Positions 52,501 to 60,898 are shown, counted from the stretch's first letter. The stretch: DNA of 64,000 bases from Firmicutes bacterium ASF500 (GCA_000492175.2 CP097573.1:1922001-1986000), one strand, 5' to 3'. Notes: generated from the sequence alone by a model not told the origin. Numbers and translations are program-made.

Positions 52501-52957
52501 TCAGATAGACACGGAGGCTGGGAATGTCCATTGCCTCCTGCCCATCCAGAAAACAGTTCTCCGGAATACCGCCGTCGTAAATAAAAAAGCGCTCCTGCCG
52601 GCTCCCGTCGCTGCGGCAGTCGAAGACGATCCCGGTCACAAAGCGGCTGCCCTCCTCCTCATCCAGAAATTCGCAGACGATGTAGCTGGAAAAGTCTCTG
52701 CCTCGTCTGGAATAGGGGGAACCGCTGTCCATGTCGGCCCGCAGATATCCGTCCAGCGTCCGTTGGGACTTTTCATTGGCGGCCTGGTTGAAATTCCTGG
52801 CGTTCGTCTCGCCCAGAAGGACAATCTGCAGCGCATCGATTACGGTGGACTTACCCGCTCCGTTTTTCCCTGTCAGGAAGTTGATATACTCCACCTCGAT
52901 GAGCTGTTTTGAGAAATAGAGCCAATTAATCAGCAGAATCTTCTTCAGCTTCTTCAC
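49595..52957 (-). CDS. jetC: Wadjet SMC-like ATPase JetC
   Basis: A 1120-residue SMC/MukB-like protein. Walker A GKNGAGKS (30-37) at the N-terminus, long coiled coils (about 220-480 and 640-930) around a hinge region, and at the C-terminus the signature LNTKSGGETQ and Walker B RLVVFDEAFNKMD. It forms the loop-extruding motor of the complex with JetA and JetB. The start overlaps the end of jetB by 32 bases. All ATPase motifs are intact. Confidence 0.93.
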   Translation of the reverse strand: MKKLKKILLINWLYFSKQLIEVEYINFLTGKNGAGKSTVIDALQIVLLGETNARNFNQAANEKSQRTLDGYLRADMDSGSPYSRRGRDFSSYIVCEFLDEEEGSRFVTGIVFDCRSDGSRQERFFIYDGGIPENCFLDGQEAMDIPSLRVYLKQQYGLRQKLYDSHKEYRTDMLAKWNVHNEQVSRMLKKAVSFRPIVDIQKFITENICDIPDKPDIEAMQQNIRDYKRHEQLAQRQEEKLEKLMEISRLYRDMQTAIDRWEQQTFLVLWAQKEDLEGRINRHQAEEADCKAEAERAAAGFASVSEEIDLKRRRQDELKAACAQSSVAQEEDRLRSGRERLLKEQRNLLLQLRNTAQEIKREAISLCSLCERISEWQNRQLLAPVFSTAGNIQKAYGIFLNCDEQIFDSSPAPFEQAQEAAAQFMGAVREVSYKLEEMLHSLREEQDRRRAALVDLRKNIKDYPQGLLQLRNQIAAELKQHSGQNVPIDILADVLEIPEAEESWRNAVEGYLNTQKFYLLIPPEHYQRALAFYDQIKRDYNNRSFGLVDIAKLREKEHLAPWDDSLARKVETENNLARTYIDYLLGRVVCCTHVSQLRKHRTAITAEGMVYQGYVARPLRKELMEDAFIGRRAVALRIEKLESELRTAETELSGWEPIGAELAKHKGKDPLFSRFFVHSTVEQRRDDYQRGIEITKEVEQMEEDLSHLDLFWLEEQRRQIGILDQEIKDLDQQKIQYNSEKTQMEVRIHTLEYDVLPGLYQELSEKEDSLSERFSPSFIETVGRPRYRQEFARLKRASAVAKNFGDQMIRTENERNSTQRKLFQARADYVSAFQPCSFRTDAMTNEEFDRERQLLEESELPKYREKIKAARESAMEQFQNDFLAKLKSSIEQVQDQVKSLNKALKQTQFGTDRYQFRADRNPDYAEYYDMIMAPELMEGEGGLFAMPFQQKYGQLIDELFGRLAMSDDTQLNARKQSELQQNIERYTDFRTYLKFDLETTDQNGSKQLLSQTLNTKSGGETQTPFYIAVLASFAQLYQVNNLSPLASNTVRLVVFDEAFNKMDSDRIIESVRLLRKMGLQAIICTPPDKLPDIMPLADKTLLVLKEKYQMHVMPWRKEMG

Positions 52958-53555
52958 TGTCTTCCTCCTTTCTCAGCACCGACACCACCGCGTCCAGCTT
53001 TTCGCTGGATACCACCGACAATACCGTGGGCAAAATCGCGAACTTACAGTTTCCCTGGCTGTATTTTCCCTCAATCCGCTGAATCACACAGTGGTTGTCC
53101 AGCAGGGTTAGCGCCCGCTTCACGTCCTTCATGTTGGGCCGTGCCGAAAGGATTGCGTAATCCGTTACCACCTTTTCCAGCAGATCCCGCACGGTACAGA
53201 TAGCGTCGTGCTCCAACCCCAGGCGCTCCTGATTTTCATCATATATCATACGGATCGCAAGCAAAATGGCAGTCTGATCTTTATCCAATTGACAGCGGTT
53301 GGCCTCATCCGTGTTAATGACATAGAAATAGCCATTGAAATCGTCCTTGCGCAGGTCCCAGTCCAGCAGTGCCAGATATTCCCGCACCTCCGCATAGTGG
53401 CTGGACAGGAAGAGATAGTCCGGATTATTGATCCGAACTTTGTCCGCCCTGCACAGGGTCTTCACAAGATACGTCCGGCTGAGCAGCTGGTTGCAGACAG
53501 ATTTAAACTGATCCAGCTCTTTCTGTGTCGCTCCATTGATCCAGTCCACATTCAT
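52926..53555 (-). CDS. jetB: Wadjet kite-like subunit JetB
   Basis: A 209-residue protein of two winged-helix-like domains with an acidic tail (EEDSEEAEEDSAD), matching the DUF6063/JetB kind that bridges the SMC heads. It opens MNVDWINGATQKELDQFKSV. The start overlaps the jetA stop by four bases (ATGA). Identification rests on size, order and the strong neighbours; the family label DUF6063 is from memory of similar loci. Confidence 0.85.
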   Translation of the reverse strand: MNVDWINGATQKELDQFKSVCNQLLSRTYLVKTLCRADKVRINNPDYLFLSSHYAEVREYLALLDWDLRKDDFNGYFYVINTDEANRCQLDKDQTAILLAIRMIYDENQERLGLEHDAICTVRDLLEKVVTDYAILSARPNMKDVKRALTLLDNHCVIQRIEGKYSQGNCKFAILPTVLSVVSSEKLDAVVSVLRKEEDSEEAEEDSAD

Positions 53556-54949
53556 GTCTTTTCCTCCCTGCGTTTGATTTGAAGCCGGGGGATAGCGTAT
53601 CCGTTTTCCGAGTAAACTCCTTCCAGCTCACGGACTGTGTAAGTGGAAGACCTGTCGCCGCCAGTCAACACGGCAAGCAAACTCATGATGTAGGCTTTGT
53701 CGTCCTCCAGGTTCAAGTCCTCTGAGTAGCACACTTCGGCCTCTCCCAGCCATTGTTCCACATAGGCGGCGATCTCGCTCCTGCCATATTCCGAGTGCAG
53801 TAGAAGCTGGGCCTGCCTGGCCATCTCCGGGTCGATTTCTCCCTCCTGAATCAGCACTGGAGCCGCCTTTGTCCGTTTGCCCGGCCGCTTCCGGTACCAG
53901 ACACTTTTCTCCGAGAGGAAGGACTGCTCATATAGCTGAAAGGCGGGCTGGATCTGCTCCACCAGCTCGGAGGCCCTTCGGTTTCTGGACAGCGCGGTCA
54001 GCAAATAATTCAAATTGCCCCGGACATTGTGATCCCGGTTGGTCAGGTTCTCAATTTTTTGTGTGGTTGCCCGGGTATACCGCCGGACCTGCTGGTCGAT
54101 CTCATCCAGAAATTCATGCTCAATATTGTCGTAGCGCTCCTTGACCCAGAATATCTTGCGCAGCAGGTCGCTCCGGCAGGCGTTCAGATCACTCCCACGT
54201 CTGTCTTGAAGGGCAGCGTTGGACATGGCGGTCAGCAGGGCGTCGTCCTCCAGCCAGCCGGTCAATATTTTCTGGATCGGTACCCGATATTTGGGGACGG
54301 AGTCCTTGATTTTCAGTGGGCGGATGTATGCTTCCACCACTTTCTGGCCAAAATCATCGAAGTGGGAGGCAAGAACCGTATTGACCTGCTGCATATTGAT
54401 TTGCAGCTGGAAAAAATGCTTTACATTGTGGTAGACCATTTGCAACAATTTAATCAGCGACTGCGTGTTATCATAGGCACTGTAAACTGCCGCCATTCTA
54501 TCATAGACGCTGGTTCCCTCGCTGGCCACCTTCAATGCAGAATATGTGCCAAAGACGTAGCAGTAGCCCCGCATGGGGCTGTCGTCCCTCAGCTGGTGAA
54601 ACAGCTCCAGCAGCCGGCTGCTGTACCCCGGAACGGTGATATATTCGTTAAAATCATCTCCCCGCTGTTTCTCTAACCAGCCCTTGCTGTTCAGCTTCCG
54701 AATCAGAAATCTGGCACGACCGGAGACATCACGCAGCTCTTCCTCGTCAATGTCTTCCCCCTCAAAGGTTGCCTCCGCCAGTTGCTGTTCCAGTTTGCCC
54801 CGCAGCATGGAGTATAACGTCTCTTCAGGAATCTTTAAATTTTCCTGGTACGACTCATAGAGGACATCCAGCGCATCTGCATACAAACTCCGGTTAGGAG
54901 AAGCCAGGACAGAAAAAAGCTCATTGGGAACCGCGTCAAATAGTTTCAT
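53552..54949 (-). CDS. jetA: Wadjet kleisin subunit JetA
   Basis: A 465-residue mainly helical protein (KLFDAVPNELFSVLASPNR at the start), matching the JetA family of PF18982/DUF5716 and not the DUF3375 kleisin of type I Wadjet. So the locus is probably type II or III. JetA closes the ring of the SMC dimer. First gene of the operon; the ATG at 54949 lies only 27 bases from the start of the divergent DUF5348 gene, so its promoter must lie within that gene. Confidence 0.88.
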   Translation of the reverse strand: MKLFDAVPNELFSVLASPNRSLYADALDVLYESYQENLKIPEETLYSMLRGKLEQQLAEATFEGEDIDEEELRDVSGRARFLIRKLNSKGWLEKQRGDDFNEYITVPGYSSRLLELFHQLRDDSPMRGYCYVFGTYSALKVASEGTSVYDRMAAVYSAYDNTQSLIKLLQMVYHNVKHFFQLQINMQQVNTVLASHFDDFGQKVVEAYIRPLKIKDSVPKYRVPIQKILTGWLEDDALLTAMSNAALQDRRGSDLNACRSDLLRKIFWVKERYDNIEHEFLDEIDQQVRRYTRATTQKIENLTNRDHNVRGNLNYLLTALSRNRRASELVEQIQPAFQLYEQSFLSEKSVWYRKRPGKRTKAAPVLIQEGEIDPEMARQAQLLLHSEYGRSEIAAYVEQWLGEAEVCYSEDLNLEDDKAYIMSLLAVLTGGDRSSTYTVRELEGVYSENGYAIPRLQIKRREEKT

Positions 54950-54976
54950 ATCTAATCCCCCTATAAGGAGTTATCT

Positions 54977-55186
54977 ATGTTTGGAATCTTGATTTTTAAC
55001 GGAGATCGCCCAGATATTGCATTGGAAGATGGAACCCTGTACGGGGGCCTGCACTGCGGCGATTGCTTCCGATATTACGCTGATGGCTGGCTGCATGTAC
55101 GGCTGGAATATAATGAGGACGAGTGGGTACTTGTTTGCCATGAGAATCCTATTCCTATCAAATATGGAACACAAGTCAATTTATAA
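54977..55186 (+). CDS. Small DUF5348-type protein
   Basis: A 69-residue beta-rich protein. It has the DUF5348 pattern (IALEDGTLYGGLHCGDCF at about 15-32, RLEYNEDEWVLVCHEN near 42-57). These small proteins occur on Firmicutes plasmids and conjugative elements; function unknown. AAGGAG lies six bases before the ATG. Divergent from jetA with a 27-base gap, so its transcript and the jet transcript overlap at their 5' ends. Confidence 0.75.
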   Translation: MFGILIFNGDRPDIALEDGTLYGGLHCGDCFRYYADGWLHVRLEYNEDEWVLVCHENPIPIKYGTQVNL

Positions 55187-55241
55187 GGCCGATCAATACA
55201 TTAATAGACTCTGAACTAGAAAACAGCTGTTCTCCTTATTT

Positions 55242-57008
55242 TTACTTTCCAGTCTTTGCAATCCCCCAAATCATTTCGCTTAGTTCATAGAGAAGCAACT
55301 GTCTGTCTTCAATGGCGGCTTTGTTCCAATTGGGCCATGCTCGCAGGATTTTATTTGTGCGGTTGATCGCAGTATCTATCCCCTGGTCCACCAACTCAGA
55401 CAACGCAGAGGTAAGATAAAACTTGGATTGTTTATAGGCTTTAGCTTTCACATCATAGCCCTCGTTCTGGATAGACTTGTTGATGCTGTTTTCCAGCAAT
55501 GTGAGATTGCCAAGCCGGTTCATGTAAATAGAGAATTCCTCCTCGGTTATGCTATACTGTGATTTATCAGGGCAGGTCTGGGGCATGATATGCTCAATTT
55601 CAACTGTAGACTGAACGTAGGAGGTCATATCCCCCACGATTGTTTGTTTCTGGCGCAGGGCATCTACATAGGCTGTGATTTTTCCCAAGATAAATTTGAT
55701 TCGATATTGCTGCATACTGTTGAGGCTCAAACGCATGAAGTTGGATTGATTGTCCTGTTTCCAGGCAGTAATTATTGGTAAGATAGAACGGTTTACAAAA
55801 GCATTCAGATTTTCAACAGTGGTAATTTCTCGTATCTCCCCGCACCAAGTTGCAAAGGTTCGCTCAGTAATATTTGTAGTGATTCGGTTAATCACAGTAT
55901 AGTAGACAACAGACTCAATAATTTCCTTGAATCTAATCATCGCATCCTCGTCCATGTTGGAGGCCGCAAGCAGGAGCATTAGATGGAGCTTATAAGATTT
56001 GCCGGCGAGCATGGTCACATTCTTCAAATGGATGTTGCCAGCAAGGTCATCCTTTGGGTTTCGGAATTTCATATAAAGATTTACATCATGCTTCATCTTT
56101 TCAACGAACTGAAATGGCTTCTCTTCGTATTGACACTGACCATTATTGCTTTTCAGCCAATCATATATTTGGTCTTCACGAAGTATGCCATCCTTTACAG
56201 CAGAGGTATTGTAGCTAGCCATAATAAAATAGCGGAGGAAACGGAGCGGTTTCTCCTCAATACTCTCCAAAGCACGGGTGATCTCCTTCCAGTTCATATT
56301 GAGTTCCTTGAACTTATTCCTGTCTACCTGACAGAATACCATGTTTTTCAAAAGATCCATGGAATCAAGCCCTTTACCACGCTGATTGATAGTTTCAAAT
56401 ATTTTCAGCGCATCGGTAATATCGTGGGTTTCAATACGTATAAAACTTGTTACCATCAGAAGAAAATACACAAACTTTTTTAATTGAGGCAAATCGGAGA
56501 ACTTCTCAGACAAAAAATCCGTAATGATTTTAAAGGCATCAAAAAGCCTCTCTCCGCTCAGAGCCAAGTCCTTCGGCCGGCTCCCCCCGCTTTCGATCAA
56601 CTCAAGGCAGTTGCCCGCATCCTCATACTGGAGCTGTAAATGGTAGCTGTGGATAGTGTCACCATTTGGATCCATCGTTGGACTATAGATGAGATTCTCA
56701 ATCAAATCCGTTGATTCTCCAGCGGTTTTGTACAGATGCTTGACTGCACAGAGCATAAGAAAAAATGTTGTCAGCCGTTGTTGGCCGTCAATCAATTCGA
56801 ATTGGCTTCCCGTATCGCAGGTGACGATAGTGCCAAGAAAGTAAGGTTTCTTGTTGTCTTCTTCAAAAGCCTCCAAAAGATCTGAGAGCAACTGTTCGAC
56901 CTGATCGTTTGTCCAAACATACTCTCGTTGGTAGTCTGGAACGATGTAATGATCCTTGAATGCAGAAGAAATAGAATGATCGCTATATTTGATGTTCGTA
57001 TCTGCCAT
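55242..57008 (-). CDS. DUF262/DUF1524 protein, GmrSD-like nuclease
   Basis: A 588-residue protein. The N-terminal DUF262 (ParB/sulfiredoxin-like NTPase) has the motifs DYQREYVW (25-32) and DGQQRLTT (74-81). The C-terminal DUF1524 HNH-like nuclease has the motif VEIEHIMPQT near 470 and an Asn-rich follow-up (NRLGNLTLLENSIN). This is the domain order of GmrSD type IV restriction enzymes, which cut modified phage DNA, and of BrxU. Single gene, low GC, next to Wadjet in the defence island. The target modification is unknown. Confidence 0.87.
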   Translation of the reverse strand: MADTNIKYSDHSISSAFKDHYIVPDYQREYVWTNDQVEQLLSDLLEAFEEDNKKPYFLGTIVTCDTGSQFELIDGQQRLTTFFLMLCAVKHLYKTAGESTDLIENLIYSPTMDPNGDTIHSYHLQLQYEDAGNCLELIESGGSRPKDLALSGERLFDAFKIITDFLSEKFSDLPQLKKFVYFLLMVTSFIRIETHDITDALKIFETINQRGKGLDSMDLLKNMVFCQVDRNKFKELNMNWKEITRALESIEEKPLRFLRYFIMASYNTSAVKDGILREDQIYDWLKSNNGQCQYEEKPFQFVEKMKHDVNLYMKFRNPKDDLAGNIHLKNVTMLAGKSYKLHLMLLLAASNMDEDAMIRFKEIIESVVYYTVINRITTNITERTFATWCGEIREITTVENLNAFVNRSILPIITAWKQDNQSNFMRLSLNSMQQYRIKFILGKITAYVDALRQKQTIVGDMTSYVQSTVEIEHIMPQTCPDKSQYSITEEEFSIYMNRLGNLTLLENSINKSIQNEGYDVKAKAYKQSKFYLTSALSELVDQGIDTAINRTNKILRAWPNWNKAAIEDRQLLLYELSEMIWGIAKTGK

Positions 57009-57190
57009 GATTTTATCTCCCTTACCTATTCTATTCGTTCAGATAAAAAGGATGGCATCCATTTCGGGTGCCTGCTTCTCTATACTGCCTACACCATCCT
57101 CAGCACAAGTTGCCTTTTCCCTGTACTTGTGCTATTTTATATGAGTATACCACAAATTTCCCCCTGGGGGAAGTGTACAATGGAGGTGCA

Positions 57191-57607
57191 ATGCCCGTGG
57201 TACGAGAAATTATGCGGGATGAAGCGTTTCTCTCCCAAAAGGCTGAACTGGCCACTTTGGAGGACTTGCCTGTCGCCCAGGATCTGCTGGACACCCTGAC
57301 CGCCCACAAGGACGGCTGTGTGGGCATGGCGGCCAATATGATCGGCGTCTGCAAGCGGATCATCGTCTTTGACAACGATGGCACATACATGGTGATGCTC
57401 AACCCGGAGGTTATCAAGAAGTCCGGCCCCTACGAGGCTGAGGAGGGCTGTCTCTCCCTCACCGGTACCCGGAAGGCCAAACGCTGGCAGTCCATCAAGG
57501 TGCAGTATCAGAACGAGCAGTTTCAAACACGCTTCAAGACCTTTACTGGCTGGACGGCACAAATCATCCAGCACGAAATCGACCACTGTGAAGGAATTCT
57601 GATTTGA
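57191..57607 (+). CDS. Peptide deformylase-like protein with altered motif I
   Basis: A 138-residue metalloprotein of the PDF family. Metal ligands and catalytic Glu are present: Cys87 in EEGCLSL, His128 and His132 with Glu129 in HEIDH. Motif I (normally G-x-G-x-A-A-x-Q) reads CVGMAANM at 43-50, so the substrate-positioning Gln is Met and the first Gly is Cys. This variant is shared by a subgroup of short clostridial PDF-like proteins, so it may have other substrates. ATG at 57191 behind GGAGG. First of four closely spaced plus-strand genes. Confidence 0.85.
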   Translation: MPVVREIMRDEAFLSQKAELATLEDLPVAQDLLDTLTAHKDGCVGMAANMIGVCKRIIVFDNDGTYMVMLNPEVIKKSGPYEAEEGCLSLTGTRKAKRWQSIKVQYQNEQFQTRFKTFTGWTAQIIQHEIDHCEGILI

Positions 57608-57623
57608 ACCGGGAGGCCTGTAC

Positions 57624-58085
57624 ATGAAATGTGTCATCATCTTATCCGACACCCACGGCCTGCTGCGGCCGGAGGTGGTGGGATACCTGTCCCAGGCAGA
57701 TGTCATCATCCACGGCGGCGATATCAACACCCAGGCCATTGTGGACAAGCTCCGGGAGTACGCCCCGCTCTATATTGTCCGAGGGAATAACGACAAGGAC
57801 TGGGCGGAGGAGTTGCCGCAAAGCCTCTTATTTTCCATCGAGGGCATCCATTTCTTCCTGATTCACAACAAGAGGGATGTTCCTCCAGATTTGTCCGACA
57901 CGGATGTGGTGGTTTACGGACACTCCCACAAGTATGCCTGTGAGGAGCGGAATGGTGTTCTGTGGCTGAACCCCGGCAGTTGTGGACGTCGGCGCTTTGA
58001 CCAGGAAATCACCTTTGCTGTCATGACCGTTGACGGAGGACATATTCAAGTTGAGAAAGTAATCATTCCTCATGAAAAGAAATAA
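57624..58085 (+). CDS. YfcE/MJ0936-family metallophosphodiesterase
   Basis: A 153-residue calcineurin-like phosphoesterase. It has the two-metal motifs SDTHG (8-12), GGDI (31-34), GNND (54-57), H80 in IHNK and GHSH (about 98-101). It probably hydrolyses a phosphodiester; the substrate is unknown. It follows the deformylase-like gene by 16 bases with GGGAGG before the ATG, and overlaps the next gene by 14 bases. Confidence 0.9.
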   Translation: MKCVIILSDTHGLLRPEVVGYLSQADVIIHGGDINTQAIVDKLREYAPLYIVRGNNDKDWAEELPQSLLFSIEGIHFFLIHNKRDVPPDLSDTDVVVYGHSHKYACEERNGVLWLNPGSCGRRRFDQEITFAVMTVDGGHIQVEKVIIPHEKK

Positions 58086-58593
58086 TGAGATAGAACTGGG
58101 CCTGACCATTCCCCTCCAGCGACACTTACACATCAAAACACTCCCTTACGGCCAGGAATCAGACCGCCGCTTCTGCTGGGATCTCCACGTCATTCCGCTG
58201 CGGGGCAGGCCCAGTCTGCTGGCGGTCCACTGCCATACGCGATACACATTTGTGCTGTCCGATCTCAGCCATCCGGAATGGGAGTGCCTGCCGGACATTT
58301 TCCTGGACGGTCTGCGGCTCAGTTTATCCGCCTCCGGTTTTCCCGCAGAAACGACGAAGGAGCTGTGCGGTTCAAACCCGCCTCTGTTCACCAGGACTCA
58401 TGGTCGCCGGGAGGTGGCCTTTTTAAACCGCGCCTGGGAGGATGTGATGGCTACGGAACTGGCTCTGGACGAAAACAGCCAAAGTCAGCCCCTGCTGGAT
58501 CAGCTGGTCAACGCCAAACTCCGCCGCTGCGCGGGAATAGAAGGCCTGGACACAGCGGCAAGGCGGCTGACGGAGATGCTTTCCCAAATCTGA
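58072..58593 (+). CDS. DUF6933-like protein
   Basis: A 173-residue soluble protein opening MKRNNEIELGLTIPLQRHLH. The middle has WDLHVIPLRGRPSLLAVHCH and YTFVLSDLS, the pattern of DUF6933, a family of unknown function usually annotated in gut Firmicutes. It starts within the end of the phosphodiesterase gene (14-base overlap) and is followed 14 bases later by yaaA. Confidence 0.7.
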   Translation: MKRNNEIELGLTIPLQRHLHIKTLPYGQESDRRFCWDLHVIPLRGRPSLLAVHCHTRYTFVLSDLSHPEWECLPDIFLDGLRLSLSASGFPAETTKELCGSNPPLFTRTHGRREVAFLNRAWEDVMATELALDENSQSQPLLDQLVNAKLRRCAGIEGLDTAARRLTEMLSQI

Positions 58594-58607
58594 AAGGAGG
58601 GGACTCT

Positions 58608-59366
58608 ATGCGCATCATCATCGCCCCGGCGAAGAAAATGGTAGTGGACACGGACAGCTTTGCCGTGGACGATTTGCCTCAATTTATAGAGCAGACAGAG
58701 CAGCTGAAGGCTGTCCTCCAGGGTATGTCCTCCAAGGACTTACAGACCCTCTGGAAGTGCAATAACTCCATCGCCAAACTGAACATAGAGCGGCTGGAAC
58801 AGATGGATTTGCGCCGCAATCTCACTCCGGCGATTCTCTCCTACGAGGGCATCCAGTACCGCTACATGGCCCCCAGCGTGATGGAGACGACTCACTTGGA
58901 CTACCTCCGGGAGCACCTGCGCATCCTCTCTGGCTTCTACGGTCTGCTGCGGCCCTTCGCCGGCGTGACCCCCTACCGTCTGGAAATGCAGGCAAAGCTG
59001 GCGGTGGACGGCTGCCGGGATCTCTATCAGTTTTGGGGTAGCCGCCTGGCCCGACAGCTGGCCTCGGAGACGGATGTGGTGCTGAATCTGGCCTCCAGGG
59101 AGTACAGCAAAGCAGTGGAGGGTTATCTGCCTAAAACCGTCCGGTTCGTCACCTGTGCCTTTGGAGAGTTGAAAGACGGCAAGGTCATCGAAAAGGGCAC
59201 CAAATGCAAGATGGCTCGTGGGCAGATGGTACGCTGGCTGGCGGAAAACCAAATCAAAAGCCCGGAGGATCTCCAGGCCTTTGACCAGCTGGGCTATCAA
59301 CTCTGCCGCTCCACATCGGTGGGGAATCACACCGCTTATCTTTGGATACAGTCCCACAAGGATTGA
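58608..59366 (+). CDS. yaaA: Peroxide stress protein YaaA
   Basis: A 252-residue protein of the YaaA/UPF0246 family (PF03883). Signatures are MRIIIAPAKKM at the start, SGFYGLLRPFAGVTPYRLEM (about 105-124) and NLASREYSKAV (about 163-173). In E. coli YaaA lowers free iron and protects DNA from peroxide damage. AAAGGAGG lies eight bases before the ATG. Last gene of the four-gene set; probably cargo of the island. Confidence 0.93.
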   Translation: MRIIIAPAKKMVVDTDSFAVDDLPQFIEQTEQLKAVLQGMSSKDLQTLWKCNNSIAKLNIERLEQMDLRRNLTPAILSYEGIQYRYMAPSVMETTHLDYLREHLRILSGFYGLLRPFAGVTPYRLEMQAKLAVDGCRDLYQFWGSRLARQLASETDVVLNLASREYSKAVEGYLPKTVRFVTCAFGELKDGKVIEKGTKCKMARGQMVRWLAENQIKSPEDLQAFDQLGYQLCRSTSVGNHTAYLWIQSHKD

Positions 59367-59616
59367 GCCGCTTCCTGGCCGGGAGCGGTTCAATATTCCG
59401 TATTCAGCAGAAAATCCGCAACGTGCATCATCTTGATCCCCTGGTAATTTCCGCTGGTCTGTTTGTTGATGCGGGGGTATTTTTATATTGCGAAAGTATA
59501 TGGTTATAACCGCAATACTCACTTAATATCAAAAGTTTTGCGGTTTATATCTGCAAAACTTTTTCACTAAGACAGCTTCGACGGCTTCCAGCATCAGAGA
59601 ATATCCCATATAAAAT

Positions 59617-59647
59617 CCCCAGATTCAGGGAAAACTGAATCCGGGGT
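59617..59647 (+). promoter_or_regulatory. Hairpin over the ribosome site of the tocopherol-cyclase-like gene
   Basis: CCCCAGATTCAG pairs with CTGAATCCGGGG. The 3' arm contains the only purine tract (CCGGGGTGATAA) before the ATG at 59656, so the hairpin may either end upstream transcription or block translation. Confidence 0.5.
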
Positions 59648-59655
59648 GATAAATT

Positions 59656-60549
59656 ATGGGATTTTTCCGCGATACAAATAGGACAGGCCCCTATTTTGAG
59701 GGCTGGTACTTCAAGCAACAGAACCCGCAGGGGCAGACTCTCGCGCTGATTCCCGCATTCCATATCGATAGAGATGGACGCCGCACCGCCTCCCTCCAGG
59801 TCATTTCAAAGGATCAGGCGTGGTGGCTGGAATACCCGGAAGCACATCTGAAAGTCTCCCGGCAGCCTTTTCAGGTACAGATTAGACAGTCCAGCTTTGG
59901 CAGTCAGGGGATTGACCTCCATATCCGGCAAGACAATCTTTCCCTCTGCGGCTCTCTGCGCTACGGTCCTTTTACCGCTCTGCGGTCTGACATTATGGGA
60001 CCGTTTCGATTTTTCGCAGGAATGCAGTGCTCCCACGGCGTCATCAGTATGGGTCATTCCCTGAGTGGAACGCTGAAATTGAACGGTGAGCGTTTGGACT
60101 TCTCCGACGGGATTGGATACATTGAAACAGACCGGGGCCGCTCTTTTCCCAGCAGATACCTTTGGACACAGTGCGTTTGGGACAGGCCGGAGCAGGGCAG
60201 TCTTATGCTTGCAATTGCGGCGATCCCCCTGCCTGTGGGCGGCTTCACTGGCTGTATCTGCTCTGTTTTATACTGTGACCAGGAATACCGCCTGGCCACC
60301 TACCGGGGCGTCAAAATCGAGGCGTGGTCTTCCGCCGGCGCAGTGATCCGCCAAGGGAAATACCGCCTGGAAGTTGAATTGCTGAACGAGCGGCGGCAGG
60401 CCCTCCGCGCCCCAGTGGAGGGCCGCATGGAGCGCACCATCCACGAGAGCCTCTGCGCAGAGGTGCGCTACCGCTTCTGGTGTGGACACAATCTCCTGTT
60501 TCAGCATACGGACCCCAATGCCAGCTTTGAGTACTCCTCAGCAAACTGA
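59656..60549 (+). CDS. Tocopherol-cyclase-like protein
   Basis: A 297-residue beta-rich protein of the tocopherol cyclase family (PF14249). Signatures are YFEGWYFKQQ near residue 13 and the block DIMGPFRFFAGMQCSHGVIS near residue 113, then SRYLWTQCVW. Bacterial members in anaerobes do not make tocopherol; they are thought to be lipocalin-like lipid-binding or modifying proteins. No signal peptide is seen. It stands alone behind a ribosome-site hairpin and is the last gene of the island. Confidence 0.8.
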   Translation: MGFFRDTNRTGPYFEGWYFKQQNPQGQTLALIPAFHIDRDGRRTASLQVISKDQAWWLEYPEAHLKVSRQPFQVQIRQSSFGSQGIDLHIRQDNLSLCGSLRYGPFTALRSDIMGPFRFFAGMQCSHGVISMGHSLSGTLKLNGERLDFSDGIGYIETDRGRSFPSRYLWTQCVWDRPEQGSLMLAIAAIPLPVGGFTGCICSVLYCDQEYRLATYRGVKIEAWSSAGAVIRQGKYRLEVELLNERRQALRAPVEGRMERTIHESLCAEVRYRFWCGHNLLFQHTDPNASFEYSSAN

Positions 60550-60898
60550 TTGCCCATACACAATTTCGACATCCTGTACTGTGCCTTGTGTTTTGATCCA
60601 CTGTCCTTATCTTTGGAGATAGCTCCGTAGAATTTGAGGGCCTGCTTTGACAGAAAACTGTTGCAAAACTTTCCTGCCAGAGTTACAATGCAGACGGTGT
60701 CAAATACAAAACGCTTCCCGCTCAGTACCAGCAAAAATTTCTGGTCAGAGGCGGGAAGCGTTTCTGACCACAGAACCTACCACAGACGCGGCCGGAACAT
60801 ATGGAGAACAGCCCATTAAAGAGGCTTACAGATGAAGTGAACTCCAGTGGAAACGGCTAAAAGGAGCAGAAACAAGCCGAAAAAGTTTTCTGAATCTT
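60550..60898. other. Right end of the island, no gene seen
   Basis: No credible gene. A 13-bp inverted repeat (AAACGCTTCCCGC at 60709-60721, inverse at 60751-60763) could be a terminator. Next to it, GACCACAGAA-CC-TACCACAGACG (60766-60789) repeats a motif found just after the left tRNA (31464-31485). ACCACA pairs about one helical turn apart look like integrase arm sites. The region ends at the tRNA half. Confidence 0.45.
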
